Positions 25,341 to 38,235 of a DNA stretch of 64,000 bases are shown piece after piece. Numbering within the stretch: position 1 is the stretch's first letter; each line of letters starts with the position of its first letter. The stretch spans positions 6,702,501-6,766,500 of the forward strand of contig NC_083387.1 in assembly GCF_031755915.1 (NCBI RefSeq), in the 5' to 3' direction. The notes below the pieces were generated by a model. It was given only the letters and a program-made list of their open reading frames with translations, did not search any database and was not told where the DNA came from. The stretch is from Ziziphus jujuba (taxonomy: Eukaryota; Streptophyta; Magnoliopsida; Rosales; Rhamnaceae). A program made the position numbers and the translations under genes.

Positions 25341-25400
25341 AGAGGCTGCTGAGAGTGAACAAAGAAGTGCATCATTGAAAATGAGCTCTAAAACCTTGTT
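24672..25400. other. 3' region of the trihelix gene and convergent spacer
   Basis: It starts with a 13-A run right after the stop codon, then AT-rich non-coding DNA and a poly-A tract at 25311-25339. No gene is visible. The trihelix gene and EAF1 converge here. Confidence 0.5.
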
Positions 25401-26352
25401 GCATTATAAAAACTGGGAAATCCATTACAGAGATTCCACATGTGCAAATGGACAGCGCCAGATGACGAACCAGGTATATACCAGAATCCTACTATTCACA
25501 AAATTTGCAGAAGGCTTCTCTCTGCCCATAAAAATGATTGCTAACCCCCTTTAACCTGAAAGTACAATGATACATGATGCACTAAACTACGAGGGGAAAA
25601 AAATAAGGTCCCTCTGCAGAGTGGCAGGGAGACCAAGGAAAAGAAAATAAGCAAAGAAAAAAAAAAAAAAAAAGTACAAAAGGAGAGATGAGAGACCCCT
25701 GTACACATGCCTCTATAGTCTCTATCTTTCCATCTCCAGACCAGTGGTAATTTACATTTCCAAAATCAAAATGAAAATTCCTTGCAATACTAGCTTTCCT
25801 TCCATCAAAGCCCTTGTGGAATGAACAGCCTCATCTGCATAGAACAAACCCCACATCTAAATTAGCCTCTTTCTTCATCCAACCACATCTTAGCTTAGTA
25901 ATTACCACCGATATACAATCAGAAAATGCAGAAATAAATAAATCAGCAAAATATGACTCAATAGACTAACCAATCATGCAGTAGCCACCATAAATCAAAA
26001 TTCGAATTCACGCTTTTTAGTTTGCATGGAATTCTTTTAAGTTGAAAGAGGCTACCAGCCTGCTACTTTACCTGACAAATATTTGAGAATGATCCGACTC
26101 CCAGGCCAAATATTTTGCCTAATGATGGTAGACTTAAGCTTCTATGTTTCATGCAATGCAATAACATGCTATTTGTTCTCTTCCCTCATTTTAATCTCAA
26201 GGGCAATGCAATATCATGTCTTCACATTAGTTTAGTATTCTAGGAAGTTGACATTAGAAATGACAGACCTGTACATGGCTGTAACAAGGGCATACAGGCC
26301 CAATCTTGGCACGACGAACTGCTTTTGGAACTGCTCAGTTCCATCGAATGCT
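25400..26352 (-). other. 3'UTR of EAF1 with a spliced intron
   Basis: Behind the stop codon, a donor (minus strand TACAG|GTCTGT, donor at 26268-26267) and an acceptor (CTATGCAG|ATGAGG at 25836-25835) define an intron of about 434 bp at 25835-26268. The rest of the UTR probably reaches 25.4-25.6 kb. An intron more than 50 nt downstream of the stop could make the transcript a target for nonsense-mediated decay; here the junction is 83 nt after the stop codon. Confidence 0.55.
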
Positions 26353-28550
26353 TCATTCTGGTTTAGAATTAGTGGGCCTCAAATACATACTGCCTTGACC
26401 TGCTTGCAGATGTTGCACTTGCTGTGAAGGCTGCTGTTGCAGTGGCAGTTGTGGTGGTGACTTTTGCTCCTGATGTTGTTGCTGCTGTTCATGTTGCAGG
26501 TACTGTTGGGATGGGGTGGGCATTGTCGGAGATTGCTGTAAAGGTGGTCGTTGCTGCTGTTGCTGCCACTGGGCACCAACATTATGTCCATGAGAAGGCA
26601 AACCACCAGATAGCTGTCTTGGGCCTATACCTTGACTAACAGGCTGTATTGGCTCATTCCCAGATGAATTAGTGCGAGGGGGACTTCCAACAGAACCTGC
26701 TTGAGCAGTTGAATTTTCCGATGATTTCCATTGTGGAGCAACAGTAGAAGAGACCGGCACTACAATTGGTGAATCAATACAGGACTGAGGCATTGCCATG
26801 CTCGCAACTACCTGAGGAACATTGCTCATGGGATGGTCAGCTTGAGCTATATCAGTTTGCGACTTGTTTGGCATCTCAGAATTTACTTGGTGATTTTGTT
26901 GAAGCATTCTCTGAACATTTGGTTGAGTTTGATTTAATTGCTTTTGATGTGGCTGTGACTGTGGTTGTAGCTGCTGGTGGCTGGAAGCCATGACTGCTGT
27001 GGGAACAGATTGATGCGAGACTGATAATGGATGACCTGTAGGAACTGAAGGAACCTGGCCTTGAGTGGTATTATCAGAATGAGAAGGCATTTGCTGGAGT
27101 TGCTTTGATGCAGGAGGAGCTGAGCTAGAAATTAGCTTTTGCTGCAGCGGAGAATGATTAGAAGACTGAGGAATCAATGGCTTTGACGGTTGAATTTGAT
27201 TTAGACTAGACCCAGAATATACACCTTGACCTTGCATCATCTGCATGATCTGTTGCTCTCCTTTCTCCAGAGATTGGTTCCCTGGAGGCATTGAAAGGCC
27301 ATTCAGATGGGATGGGTCCACAGGAAGGTTCTGATGTGCCAAACCTCTTCCTACTCCCTTCATGAGTTTAGCTTGCTGCTGAGACTGCACATGTTGTCGT
27401 TGCTGAGGGTGGTTCCTACCAGTTTGTTGAAGATGCTGATTTTGTGTCTGCCGCTGCCGTTGCTTTCCCATTTGATTTGACAACCCACTGACACCAGGAT
27501 TCCGGCTGAGGCCATGAGGTGGTAGGTGATGTTTCTGCTGGTGTTGTGCAGATGCAGGAGTTAATGGGGATGATGATGTTAGAGGAGACAGAGATACTGG
27601 TTGAGACGATGTTTGTGATTGAACCTGAGAACTAGTTTGCAGAGTTGATGAAATGGGATGGTGCGGCTGTGATTGGACATGTGACATCAAAGCATTAGAA
27701 GCAGTAAACTGCTGCTGCTGCTGCATATACCGCTGCTGCATCTGCCTTTCTTTAGCAAGGCGGATTGCATAGGCCTGCTGCTGTGAACCTGTAGCATGAT
27801 TGGGGCCTTGAAGATGAGGATGATGAGGGCTGCCAAGCGCATGAGGCTGTTGTGAGGACACCTGATGCTGCTGCTGGGGATGGCCTGGATACGGCTGAAC
27901 TTGAGGTGGAGTTGTCTGGTTGGAAAATGCAGCACTCAAACCATTGAACGGGGCAATACCTTGGCTGTTCCCTTGTGTCCCCTGCATCTGAAGCTCTGGA
28001 ACTCCAATTTGCCTCTGATGCTCTGCATTATGGCCAGGCTATAGACAAAAATATCTTATTGTCAAATAAGCAAAATGAATTGCAAATGCATAAAAAGTAG
28101 CAAAACATGAATATTAATAAGCATTATTATTAAAACCATTATCTAAACCCAAAATTGCTATTTAAGCAACTTGTGAATATTTGGGAAGTGGGACAGGGAG
28201 ATTGATTAAGTCTCAAACTAGACAAAATGGAAAAAAATAGCTGCATGGAAATTTATACATCAAAACTTACAGCAAGGCCCTTGTAAGGACCTTATCAAGA
28301 GGACTTCGTATGTGGATCCGAGGTGGAAATTCACCTCATCCAAATAACCACACATCATTTAATTATTTTATTTATTATTATTTTTTTTAAAATAAAACCT
28401 AAGTAGGGAAAGAACAGCCCATAAAATCTACATGGAACCTACAAGTAATTACATTAGTGATTGATTGAACCTTTTTAAAGTTGATTGAAATGAAATCTTT
28501 TTTCCCATGTAGCCGCCATGACAAATCCCTCTTCATATTTTACCCACCAC

Positions 28551-28591
<41 letters not shown>

Positions 28592-31500
28592 CCTTCTTCG
28601 TGAGTCATATATATATATATATATATAGAGTCCTTTCCACCCATCAAATTAAGCAAAGGTACTCACCTTCGACAGGTGTTGGGATTAAGAAGCCATGAAG
28701 CCAAACAAAAAATTGCAGATTGGGAATTGCAGACCACATATGATCTAAGTCACACGAGGCACAAGCCCCATCCACAACAAATTACCTAACCGCTCAGAAG
28801 AGTTTTGGCTTGAATGTAGCTTATTGTTAATAAGATATGGATGTGTTAATATCCCGCATCGACTTACCCACAAATAGAAACTGACTTTACAAACTCTTTT
28901 CTTGACACTTCTAACCAAATATGTCCATTAAAGGCCAAATGGTCATCAAAACTTTAACCTCATATTTTGAATATTGACCAATAAAGCAACCTTAGTCTGG
29001 AAAATATTTAGTGACTCACCCTCATCATATGCAAAGCCTCACGTGGTCTTATCATTGAGTTTCCTTGACCAGGACCAGCTCCAGAATGCATATTTACAGG
29101 GCTTGGTATTCCTGTCATACTTGATGAAAGCATACTCCCAGAATTCAGCATGGATGATGAAGTCATTCCCGGGAAACCTGGCCTTGAAATTGGCATGTTT
29201 CTATTCATTCCACACATCATGCCCATGCCATTTCCACCAGGTAGCATACGCACTCCACGATCAGCCCCCGAAAGACCACCAGGTACAGACAAGCTGGACT
29301 GCTGGATATTTCTACCCGATAGCATTGGATTATATTGTTGCACTCTTTGCTGCTCATCAACTGGTAAAGAAGTTGCCCTAGGAACACTATATCTACCATC
29401 CCTGGAAACACATTATAAGGACAAAAATGAAAAATGTTCATAAGAAATAGAAAAATGCACTAACAAAGAAGCAGCAACCATCTCAAGCTGTCATCTTACC
29501 TAATAGAGGCATTAAGTGCACTAGATGGTGATGACACATTACCACCAAGAACCATTCCAGAAGATCCTTGTAGTGAGGAATTTGCCCCAGAAGAAGGAAG
29601 CAATGGTGCAACAGCAGCCGGATTTGATATTGCTAAACCGCTAGGATGAGAACCTTGATACCCAATCGGAAGAACATCTGGGCTAGATGCAGTTGCATCA
29701 CAGAGATCAAGAGGCCTTCATACAAACAAAAAAAATAGGACATAGATCACAAATTGTTTTACAAGACTGTAATCAAATATGAGCCAAGAATATGCAAAAA
29801 TGAATACTATCATAACAACAAAATTTAGCATAACAATAAATTACAAGACAGCTCACAACACTATTAGCAAGCATTTAAAAAATAAATAAATAAATAAAAT
29901 ACTTACGTTAGAAGAACTCCATTCAGGTTATTTGGGTGGACTTGAGAAAGAGCAATAACATGAGAATTATGCACCGGAGTTAACTGTTTTGGATCCTGGT
30001 TCTCATTCTTCACAAAATAAACAAGAACCAAGAGGTTTATGGTCAGGAAGGAAGGTTGGAAATGCATATCAAACATGAAATAAATTGTTTTCAGATCTCA
30101 AGCCCAAAGTAATATACGTGAAACACTCAGGGTCATTTGTTATAACATGCCCTTGTCATTCTATCAACCACCTACAATCATGAATGCCATTTGGAAAAAC
30201 CTTGGATTTAGAACATATTGCCCTAAAAGTTAAGCTGGTATTAAATTTACCTGTGCTATCAAATGATCAAATAAAAGACAAAACCATCTAAAAATATCCA
30301 AACAATTCCAGTAGCAAAAAGCTGGAAAAAAGTCATTTCTCCAGAAAAGGAAAATTAATTTCACTCATATAGGCCATTCATAGAGATAGGATATGTGTTA
30401 TGCTTCAGAATTCTGAAACTATGATATATGTGTTATGCTTCAGAATTCTGAAACTATGATATGACTTAGCCACAAAAAGTGCATGTTCATGATCACAAAC
30501 CTGACTCCTGCGGTAATGCTGCTTCTGCCCAATCTTAATAATTTTATCAAAATGAGACTTGAGGGTGTCTTCCTCCATTGGCTCTTGCAAACGTTGAAAT
30601 AACTGTCTGGCACTGCCCTGCTTTAACAGAAACACCAGCCAAAAAATCCAACCAAGATTAGCTCAATTGTGAGCAGGCATCGAACAGATATGTGACCAAA
30701 TTGATGTCAAATATTTCACTTTCCAGTGAGGACAATAATATCTTGCCTTTGGGATACCCGGTAACGTAGATGGATAAGGCTGAGAAGACCCTGAATCTTC
30801 AGCACTATCTGCCCCATCACCAGCACTCTTATCCATTAATATTTTGTGACGCTCCTTGCATTCTTTAGGGTTGCGAAAGATACACTGCATATTGTGCTTG
30901 TCAATAATTGTATTACATAAAATGCAGATGTTAGAAGCTTAAATAAAATACAGAAGAAACCATATTCAAAAAGATTATGGAATCAGAATATTCATGGACA
31001 GTCTCAAAATACAGTACCAACATGGCACGACCCTCCCAACATACGCAATTACCTTGAACTGCAGGGTGCTGTTGATAGCATCACTTATGAGCTCCCAGTT
31101 AGGACCCATGTCATGTACAAGAACAACAAGAGCCTGAGAAAGGAAATAAGGTAACATCATTCGCTCTGAGAAGTATTTCAACAACCAACAAATACAAAAA
31201 CTAAGAGAATAAGGAAGATACTTACCTGGTCTTCAAATAGTGACCAAGGACTTCCAGGCCCTGACTGCCCCGCATATGTCTGTAAAAAGGGTAAATAATC
31301 ATATTCAAAGCATTAACCATAAAGTCTTAAGTAATTAAAGAATAAATAATAAACAATGACAAACTTCAACATGGGCAATGTTAAAGAATACCTTTAGTGA
31401 TTTAGCTTTTCGGCCCCTATCCCGTCCACCTATTAATTTAATAAATTTACTAGTGTTGGACATATTATTTTGGGATGCCACTGGAGAAGGAATGGATCCA

Positions 31501-32341
31501 GTCATGGTTGTAATATTGTCAAAAGTATTCTCTACTGGTTGTTTCAATATTTTTGGCTTCTTTGCACTATGCTGAACATATAAACCTACAGAGAAAACAG
31601 TTATAATGTAGGGTAGAAAACAACTTTGCTGATGTATCCTTGCACCAATCAATCAAACAATTGTAACATGAAAATGTAGTTTACCACTTGTGCCATTCGA
31701 TTCAAAATGATTACTTTCCAATCTCTTTCTGGAATGATCTCTCTGCATATTAAAAGTAAACATAGATCAAAGGATGCTACTTTCAATTAATATGAACGCC
31801 AAAAGAAACATTATTCTAGCCTATGTTGCTAGGACTCAGGTAAAGGTATTGGGTATGGGTTCATGTAGGGGTCCGATCCTTTCATTTCCAAAAGCTAGGA
31901 TATGAGGATATAAGGACGGCTCAAAATTTTGGCTACGGAAACAGGGACATGTCTAAAAAACTAAAAAAATTAATAAAATTTAATATATAGTAAATTTAAA
32001 AAACAAATTATAATAAGAAGAAGAGTTACAGTAAACCTAAAACTTTTAATTATAAGAAGAAGACTTTCAGCAAACCTAAACTTTTAATATGAAGAAGACT
32101 TCATGCAAACCTACACTTCTAGTTTTGCAAAAATAAAATAATTATAGTATTAAATATTCTATCATGTCCCAATGGCCGTATCCTGTTGCAAATTCACGTA
32201 TCCAGTACGAATTCCACACTAGCTAATAGAAATAGAAGGAAATAGATTATAGCATCCAAACACTAGAAAATAGTAACGAATAACAAACTACAACCAAAAA
32301 GACTCCAGATACTACAAACTGTCTCAGCCTCACAATTAGGC

Positions 32342-32372
<31 letters not shown>

Positions 32373-35300
32373 GCGCACACACACGAGATTATAGTGTCCA
32401 AATGCTAGAAGAGAGTAACGAATAAAGAACTATGGCCAAACAGACTCCAGATACTATAAACTGTCTCAGCCTCACAGTTAAGCATCTCCTCCCCCCCAAC
32501 CAAAAAAAAAAAAAAAAAAATTAGATTTGACTTCAAAGCCAGAAAGGGTAAAGTACACCTTCCTGCCAACATCAGACCTTATCTAAAAACTTCATCATGT
32601 CTTAGATATTCAACTGTTTTTGAACATTTTGTATATCTTCATTGGCAAACCATCACTAGACAACTAAACATTTATGAAGTACATGATGCTCTCTAGAAAC
32701 TTATAGTCCTAATGTAGCCCAGCAATGACAAGTTCCTATCCTTTAAGATGTCCTAGATCTAGATGCCTATATTAATATATACTTCTACCATCCTGCTCCC
32801 AAATCATCCTCACCACTAAATTTTAAGAGTTAGCCACAAATTAACAATGCTTGCACAGGCCAATATTGGCTGAAATAATTGGCGATAAATTATTCAAGCA
32901 ACGATCTCTAGAGTTGCATACACAACAGATTATCAAAATAGATAATCCAAATCTCTTAACAAAGTGTTATTTTAGTTGTAACTTAATAGGATTAACAAGA
33001 ACACAATATGAAACCAAAACAGTTTCTTAAATAGTCTCATATGCCAAAGAAGAAATTCAACATACAATAGGATAAAAAGACAGTACTAAAACTACTAAAA
33101 CTTTCAGCTATAGAACACCTTTCGCCAAATTATAAAAAGCCAGGAGATAGAGTGAGTTGAACCACCAAAAGGACAGACTAGATTACAATAGCAACTCTAG
33201 TAATTACCTGATCATTAAGCATGGCAGAATCTACCTGCCATCCCTGGTCATATGTGGAGCCCTGTGACAACATAGAACTCAAGCAACTTAAACAAGAAGG
33301 TAGAAAAGATGAGAGAACTCCATGGGTAAGCATGAGATATTATGTACCAGATGTTTTGCCTTCTTCTTCTTCTTAGGTTTCACCGATGTTTCTGCACAGT
33401 CATAAGGTAACTGCTTGTCAAAGTCACCGACAGACTCAACCTCCACACTTTTCTGGAACTGGGAGCCACCATGCAAAGTACTCTGGTCATCCTGAAAAGA
33501 ATTGGTATCTCCACTTGAAGCATCTGTCTTCATTTGTACCTGTGCACTTCCAGTAGCTGCACCACTAAAAGGACTAAGAATCCTCGGCCTAGAAGCAGTG
33601 CGCATGCGTTTTGGCAGAGCTGGACCAACATTCAGACTACCAGGCCTTTTCCCCGGCAACATGGACTGTTGAGTAGCAGCTGTGCAGTTACCATAAGGAA
33701 AATCAATTCCTGTTTCATATGACCTTACTGTGTATGACTTTATAGAATTCTTCCGTTTCTTCTGCGCAGAGTTTGATGACCTGCCACCTTCCAAGGCTCC
33801 ATGCAAATAATATGTGCTTGTTTCTCCTTCATCCTCAATATAAGGATTCTCCTGGAAGCCATAGTCTGAAACAGAAAATCTTATCATAAAGGGGCACAAG
33901 ATCAATTATAAAATGCGACCTCAAAATCAAAAAGCTTCTTACCTGCTACAGCATCATACATAGATGTCTCAACTTCCTCTTGCACGCTACTACCAGTTCT
34001 CTGAAAAATATTTAATTTGATAAATTATCCAGTCTAAGACCCCAAAAAAAGAGGGGAAAAAATATCAAAAAATCAAAAATATTTACTGCAAAATTATGTT
34101 AGACAATGAATAAGGTAATTCCAAATTAATAATAACAATAATAAATAAATAAACACAGATATGTGCAAGGACTAGGAGATGAGATATAGTACCTTTTACA
34201 CAGAGCATATACCATTTTAACAGCATCCACATTTTTACTATTCTTTAAAAATTAAAATTCAACAATATGCTTTACAGGCCAGAAACAGAAAGCAAGCGGA
34301 AGAGTCAGACAGACAGGCACACATTTACCTCAAACTGCACAAAATGAGATTCAATAGATTTTCTGTAGCTTTCCATTGCACCAGAGGGAACAGTATAGAA
34401 CAAACTCTCCTACCAAACCACAAAATGAACATGTAAAAGATCATGTATGTGTGTTGAGAGGGGAAGAGAGAATGGGAGAGATGAGAAGATAGTGTCAACA
34501 ATGAAAAGGAAAGAGAACAAGACATACTTCTGTAAGATTATCCTCCCAGGACACATCCAGAATGCCTAAATCAGATACTCTGTCAGGTGTTGCTGGTGCT
34601 TCTGCTTGAAGGCAACGACCAAGAGAACTGTTATATTTCAAAAATCTTACAGCATAACCCTGAACAGCAAGAATCTTTCTGGGATATTGAGGATCCAACT
34701 TTTTGCTTGATTCCTGCTAATGACCAATAAAATATCTACATCAGTCATAAAAGCTTCTTATCTCAAAGAATATTAGCTTCCAGGAAGTAAAAACTATAAA
34801 GATCTACAACACATATGCTTAGATTATTAAGTTCAGACAAACGAGTTGAGAAAGCATCAGATGATCATTTTCAGCAAATGATTTTTAGGCAAAACAACAA
34901 GAGGCAATCTGAAACTTCCAGACAAAAAACAAACTAGATACAACTCAACTTCCAGGCAGGCTTGTAACCAAAAATTATTAAGGGATATCAAATATAATGC
35001 TTTCTGCAACCCCCAGTACTAAACTGTTAAAAATACATCTTTAAATTCATATTTAAGGACAAGTACTACAGCTGTATAGAAACTTGTGCATATAAGCAAT
35101 ACACCAGTTCTGAGAGTTGACTTAGTTCTAGTTCAACAAGACATCCTAAATCATAGATTCTTAAAATGTAACATCTCAGCCAAAACCCAAACATCTCAAC
35201 CAAAACCCAAACTTAAAGAAAAGTTAACAGCATGTGCCACAAGCCCACACACACAGCCAAAAAAGAAAACAACAAGCTACTGCAAATGCTCATAATGAAA

Positions 35301-38235
35301 CAAAACATTCTACTTGATGGCATAACAAAATTATCCTATTAACCAAATACATATGATTCATATTTAAGTAAACATCCCACTAATTTAACTGGAACGAGGA
35401 GCATCTTACATAAATATAACTAGCAGCAGCATTGAAGAATAATTAATGAAACATGAAAAAATGAAAAAGAATTACACAACCTTGAATATTCTATCATTAT
35501 ATTTACCAGAGCAGAAAACAAAAAATAAGTCAAGGTACCATATTAGATTCTTGACTCTTGTCCTTAGAAACTTCACTCCTATCAACCCCTACAGATCCAA
35601 CCATACTGTACTCGCTTTTTTCTGGACAAACACTGCTATCATCACCATTTAAAATCACCTCAGCTGAATGCCAAAATTGCAGGACCGCCTTCGACAATGC
35701 ATGGGCAACTTCTTTTAGCTTCCATTGTTGATGTTGTTCCTCAAATCTCAGCCGAGAACTAAAAGCTGCCCCATGACATATTTGAGCAGCAGCGGTCATC
35801 TTCCAAAGACGCTCCTAACAAACAAATAATAAAGGAAAAACAAAATGAAAATAAGAGGTAGATAAAGATGGAAATATATATGATATTAACTAGAAAAGAC
35901 AATCTTCCATATGGGGAAAAGGGGCAATGCAAGATAAAAAGACAAAAAGAACCCCGTAATAACATCCACAAAGTCAGACCTGCGCAAAATCATTTGCCAA
36001 CCATGCCATTTCCTCAAGGACAAAATCCCAGTGAGATTTTCTTCGAATCTCCAGGGGTAGAGAACGAACAGACAATTCAGCAATCCTCTTACGCTTGGCC
36101 TGTTTATTACATTACGTCATCCCTTTAAATTTTGATGTTAAAGAAAATAACAGGTTCACACCTCAACAAATTTAAGCATAGATTAGAAAGGAAATAAAGA
36201 AAACACCTCTATCGTTCGAGCTTCTTCCAAAATAGAATCCTCATGTGCCTTGTCCACCACTTTCACAGCATTATCAGGACAAACCTGAGGTTCAAGGGTT
36301 GCAGCAGAATCCTTCCCTGACGAAGCAGCCTCAGGAAGCTCATGCATAGAAATATCTTGAGGCTCCTGAAGTCTTCCTACACATTTATTCTCCTTGTTAA
36401 TGTTGATGTTAGTATCCAATTTATCATCCACTTTTCTATCAGTTTCTGATACAATCTGGTCACTCTTTTGCACTCCCTCAGTGCTGGAAAGAAGCTTAAT
36501 TTCACTATCTGAATCAGGTCTAGTTGCAGGCATATCTTCCTCAATTTTTACTGTACTAACATCACCGGAGTGGTTTTGACAAAGAGAAGAACGGTTGTCA
36601 GTAATGACAGCACCACCATCAACAGCCTTTTCCTCATTCTTTCCCTTTTCCATTTCACCACCAGATGGATTTGGGGCCCCTTCAACATCCGATGTTTGCT
36701 CCATGGTATTTCCATAACAATCAATGTTTCTTGTATTAGTACACATGTCACTATCATTATGTACATCTACTCCTAGGCTAGTTTGGGTGCATGAAGACTC
36801 TGAATCTAAACCTTTTGTGCCTCCAGCTGCACTGCTGTTTTGAACTTCACTTACTATAATTTTATTCTCTCTCTTAGAGTTACTAATCCCATTTGGCTGA
36901 ACAGAAGTTTCATTATTTATGTTCGTTGTAGCTAAACAAGGTTCCTGGCCTGCTGAAACCATGTGATCCATTTCGCTGACATCAAGAGCCCCAGAAGCAA
37001 CAACAGAAGGGATTTGCTGAGCATCAACTTGAGATGGTTGATTATCTTGGCTCTCTTGCAAACTTCTGGGTGCTACAATATCCAATTTACTGTCGTGCAC
37101 ACTACCATTTGATGTTCCAACCGACATTTTGTGAAGCTGTGCACCATCCAAGCCCATATCCAACTGATTATCAGAAATAACCACCTTGGGAACCACATCA
37201 CCATTTGAACTAGCAGACTTTAAGTTAGAAACAGATGGCATATTCTGGTCTTTCTCATTATTTGCTTCCATTGCCGTTACCTTAGTATCCCTCAAGCTGC
37301 TACAAAGAGGTAAAGAAGAACCCTGACCACTGCGGCTCTGAACCATATCAGTGGAATTTGATCGAGCACCCTCACGATTTGATCTTGACCTGTTCCTTCG
37401 AGCATAAGGCCGTACAATGGCCGAGTCTTCTGATTCCTTGGCATTTTGAGTCCCATCCATTTGAGAAGACTGTTCAGATGGAGTAACATTATTCCTTCTA
37501 CTAGGATGTAAAGGATTCCTTTCTGCTTCAGGTAAATCATTGTCACCATCAAAAAGTAAGAGATTGTCAGCACTATTTGGTTCACAAACTGTAGGGCCCC
37601 CTGGTCTACCACTACTCTCTACAGAATCACCATGAGGTGAGGCAGCAAAACTGCCTTTTGCTTCGCTGAAACACAAAGGAAATAGAAGGAAAAGGGAAAG
37701 GAGACAATTAGACAACTGATTAATTACTTGGCTGCACAAAAGCACAATAAAGATAACCTACCTGGTCACAAATTGTTCAGGATTCTGATCAGTGAGTGAA
37801 GTAGACTGGACACTAACAGAAGCTGCATTCCCAAATTTGAAGTCCAAAGGATTCCCACCCTGAAAGTCATGCCCTTAAAGTGATGACCAAATACATAAAT
37901 AACTCGGGAAAAAAATTTGAAAGATCAAATAGCCATACTTTCTCGAGAAATTCTAGCTCCCTTCTCCTTTCCTCACGCACATCATACTCCTGTCTGTTAA
38001 ACAGATAACAGTTCATCATATAATTTCTGGAAGGCAGAAATCAAATCAAAAATAGAAGCTAGAAAAGGTAAACAAAAAGGAGAACACCAGACCTAAGCTC
38101 TGCTTGAGCCTTCTCGATTGCTGCTCGGCGCGGAGAGGTTTTCAAACCAATACCAACTCCGCCGTCAACAACTCCTCCCATGGAATCAACTTCAGCATTT
38201 ACTAGGAGAGTAGATCCTGAGCTACATCCATGCAT
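26353..38235 (-). CDS. EAF1: Chromatin modification-related protein EAF1 (NuA4 scaffold; HSA and SANT domains), 2024 aa
   Basis: Platform subunit of the NuA4 histone H4/H2A acetyltransferase complex in the nucleus. Coding exons, minus strand: 38235-38093, 37993-37939, 37859-37762, 37665-36207, 36099-35980, 35814-35539, 34713-34528, 34409-34329, 34000-33943, 33865-33348, 33261-33208, 31742-31685, 31585-31392, 31279-31226, 31133-31053, 30884-30747, 30617-30501, 30007-29907, 29715-29500, 29401-29020, 28038-26353. They sum to 2025 codons with TGA. The N-terminal RRAAIEKAQAELRQEYDVRE is typical of plant EAF1. The HSA domain begins at about 586 (AKRKRIAELSVRSLP...HWDFVLEEMAWLANDFAQER) and binds actin-related proteins. 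A basic KPKKKKKAKH lies near 995. The SANT/Myb domain is at about 1105-1165 (WSLFEDQALVVLVHDMGPNWELISD). A 560-residue Gln/Pro/His/Ser-rich tail fills the last exon. The intron after 30747 uses a GC donor. The exon at 34713 has a tandem acceptor. Length and order match Arabidopsis EAF1A/B. Confidence 0.95.
30391..30460. repeat. Exact 35-bp tandem duplication in an EAF1 intron
   Basis: 30391-30425 and 30426-30460 are identical (ATATGTGTTATGCTTCAG...ACTATGAT). They lie in the intron 30008-30500. The identity suggests a recent duplication. Confidence 0.95.
31822..32225. mobile_element. Possible small transposon remnant with partial inverted ends in an EAF1 intron
   Basis: It lies in the large intron 31743-33207. 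GGCTACGGAAACAGGGACATG at 31931-31951 faces CATGTCCCAATGGCCGTATCC at 32164-32184, an imperfect inverted pair. The left flank GTTGCTAGGACTC resembles the ends of a dispersed repeat common in eudicot introns (from memory, unverified). Between them are three degenerate copies of a roughly 37-bp AAGAAGA...CAAACCTA repeat. Confidence 0.35.
32246..32520. repeat. Tandem duplication of about 140 bp with CT/CA microsatellite in an EAF1 intron
   Basis: GATTATAG(CA/TG)TCCAAA begins at about 32246 and again at about 32386, and both copies end in GACTCCAGATACTA(C/T)AAACTGTCTCAGCCTC. Between the copies lies (CT)n(CA)n at 32341-32385. The second copy ends in a C run and a poly-A tract (32503-32520). Confidence 0.85.
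35171..35212. repeat. 20-bp tandem repeat in an EAF1 intron
   Basis: ACATCTCA(G/A)CCAAAACCCAA occurs twice in direct succession. It lies in the intron 34714-35538. Confidence 0.85.

Noticed and set aside
26424..26993. Plus-strand frames opposite the last EAF1 exon
   Set aside because: They are shadows of the Gln-rich CAG-type repeats of EAF1 (Val/Ala-rich on the other strand).
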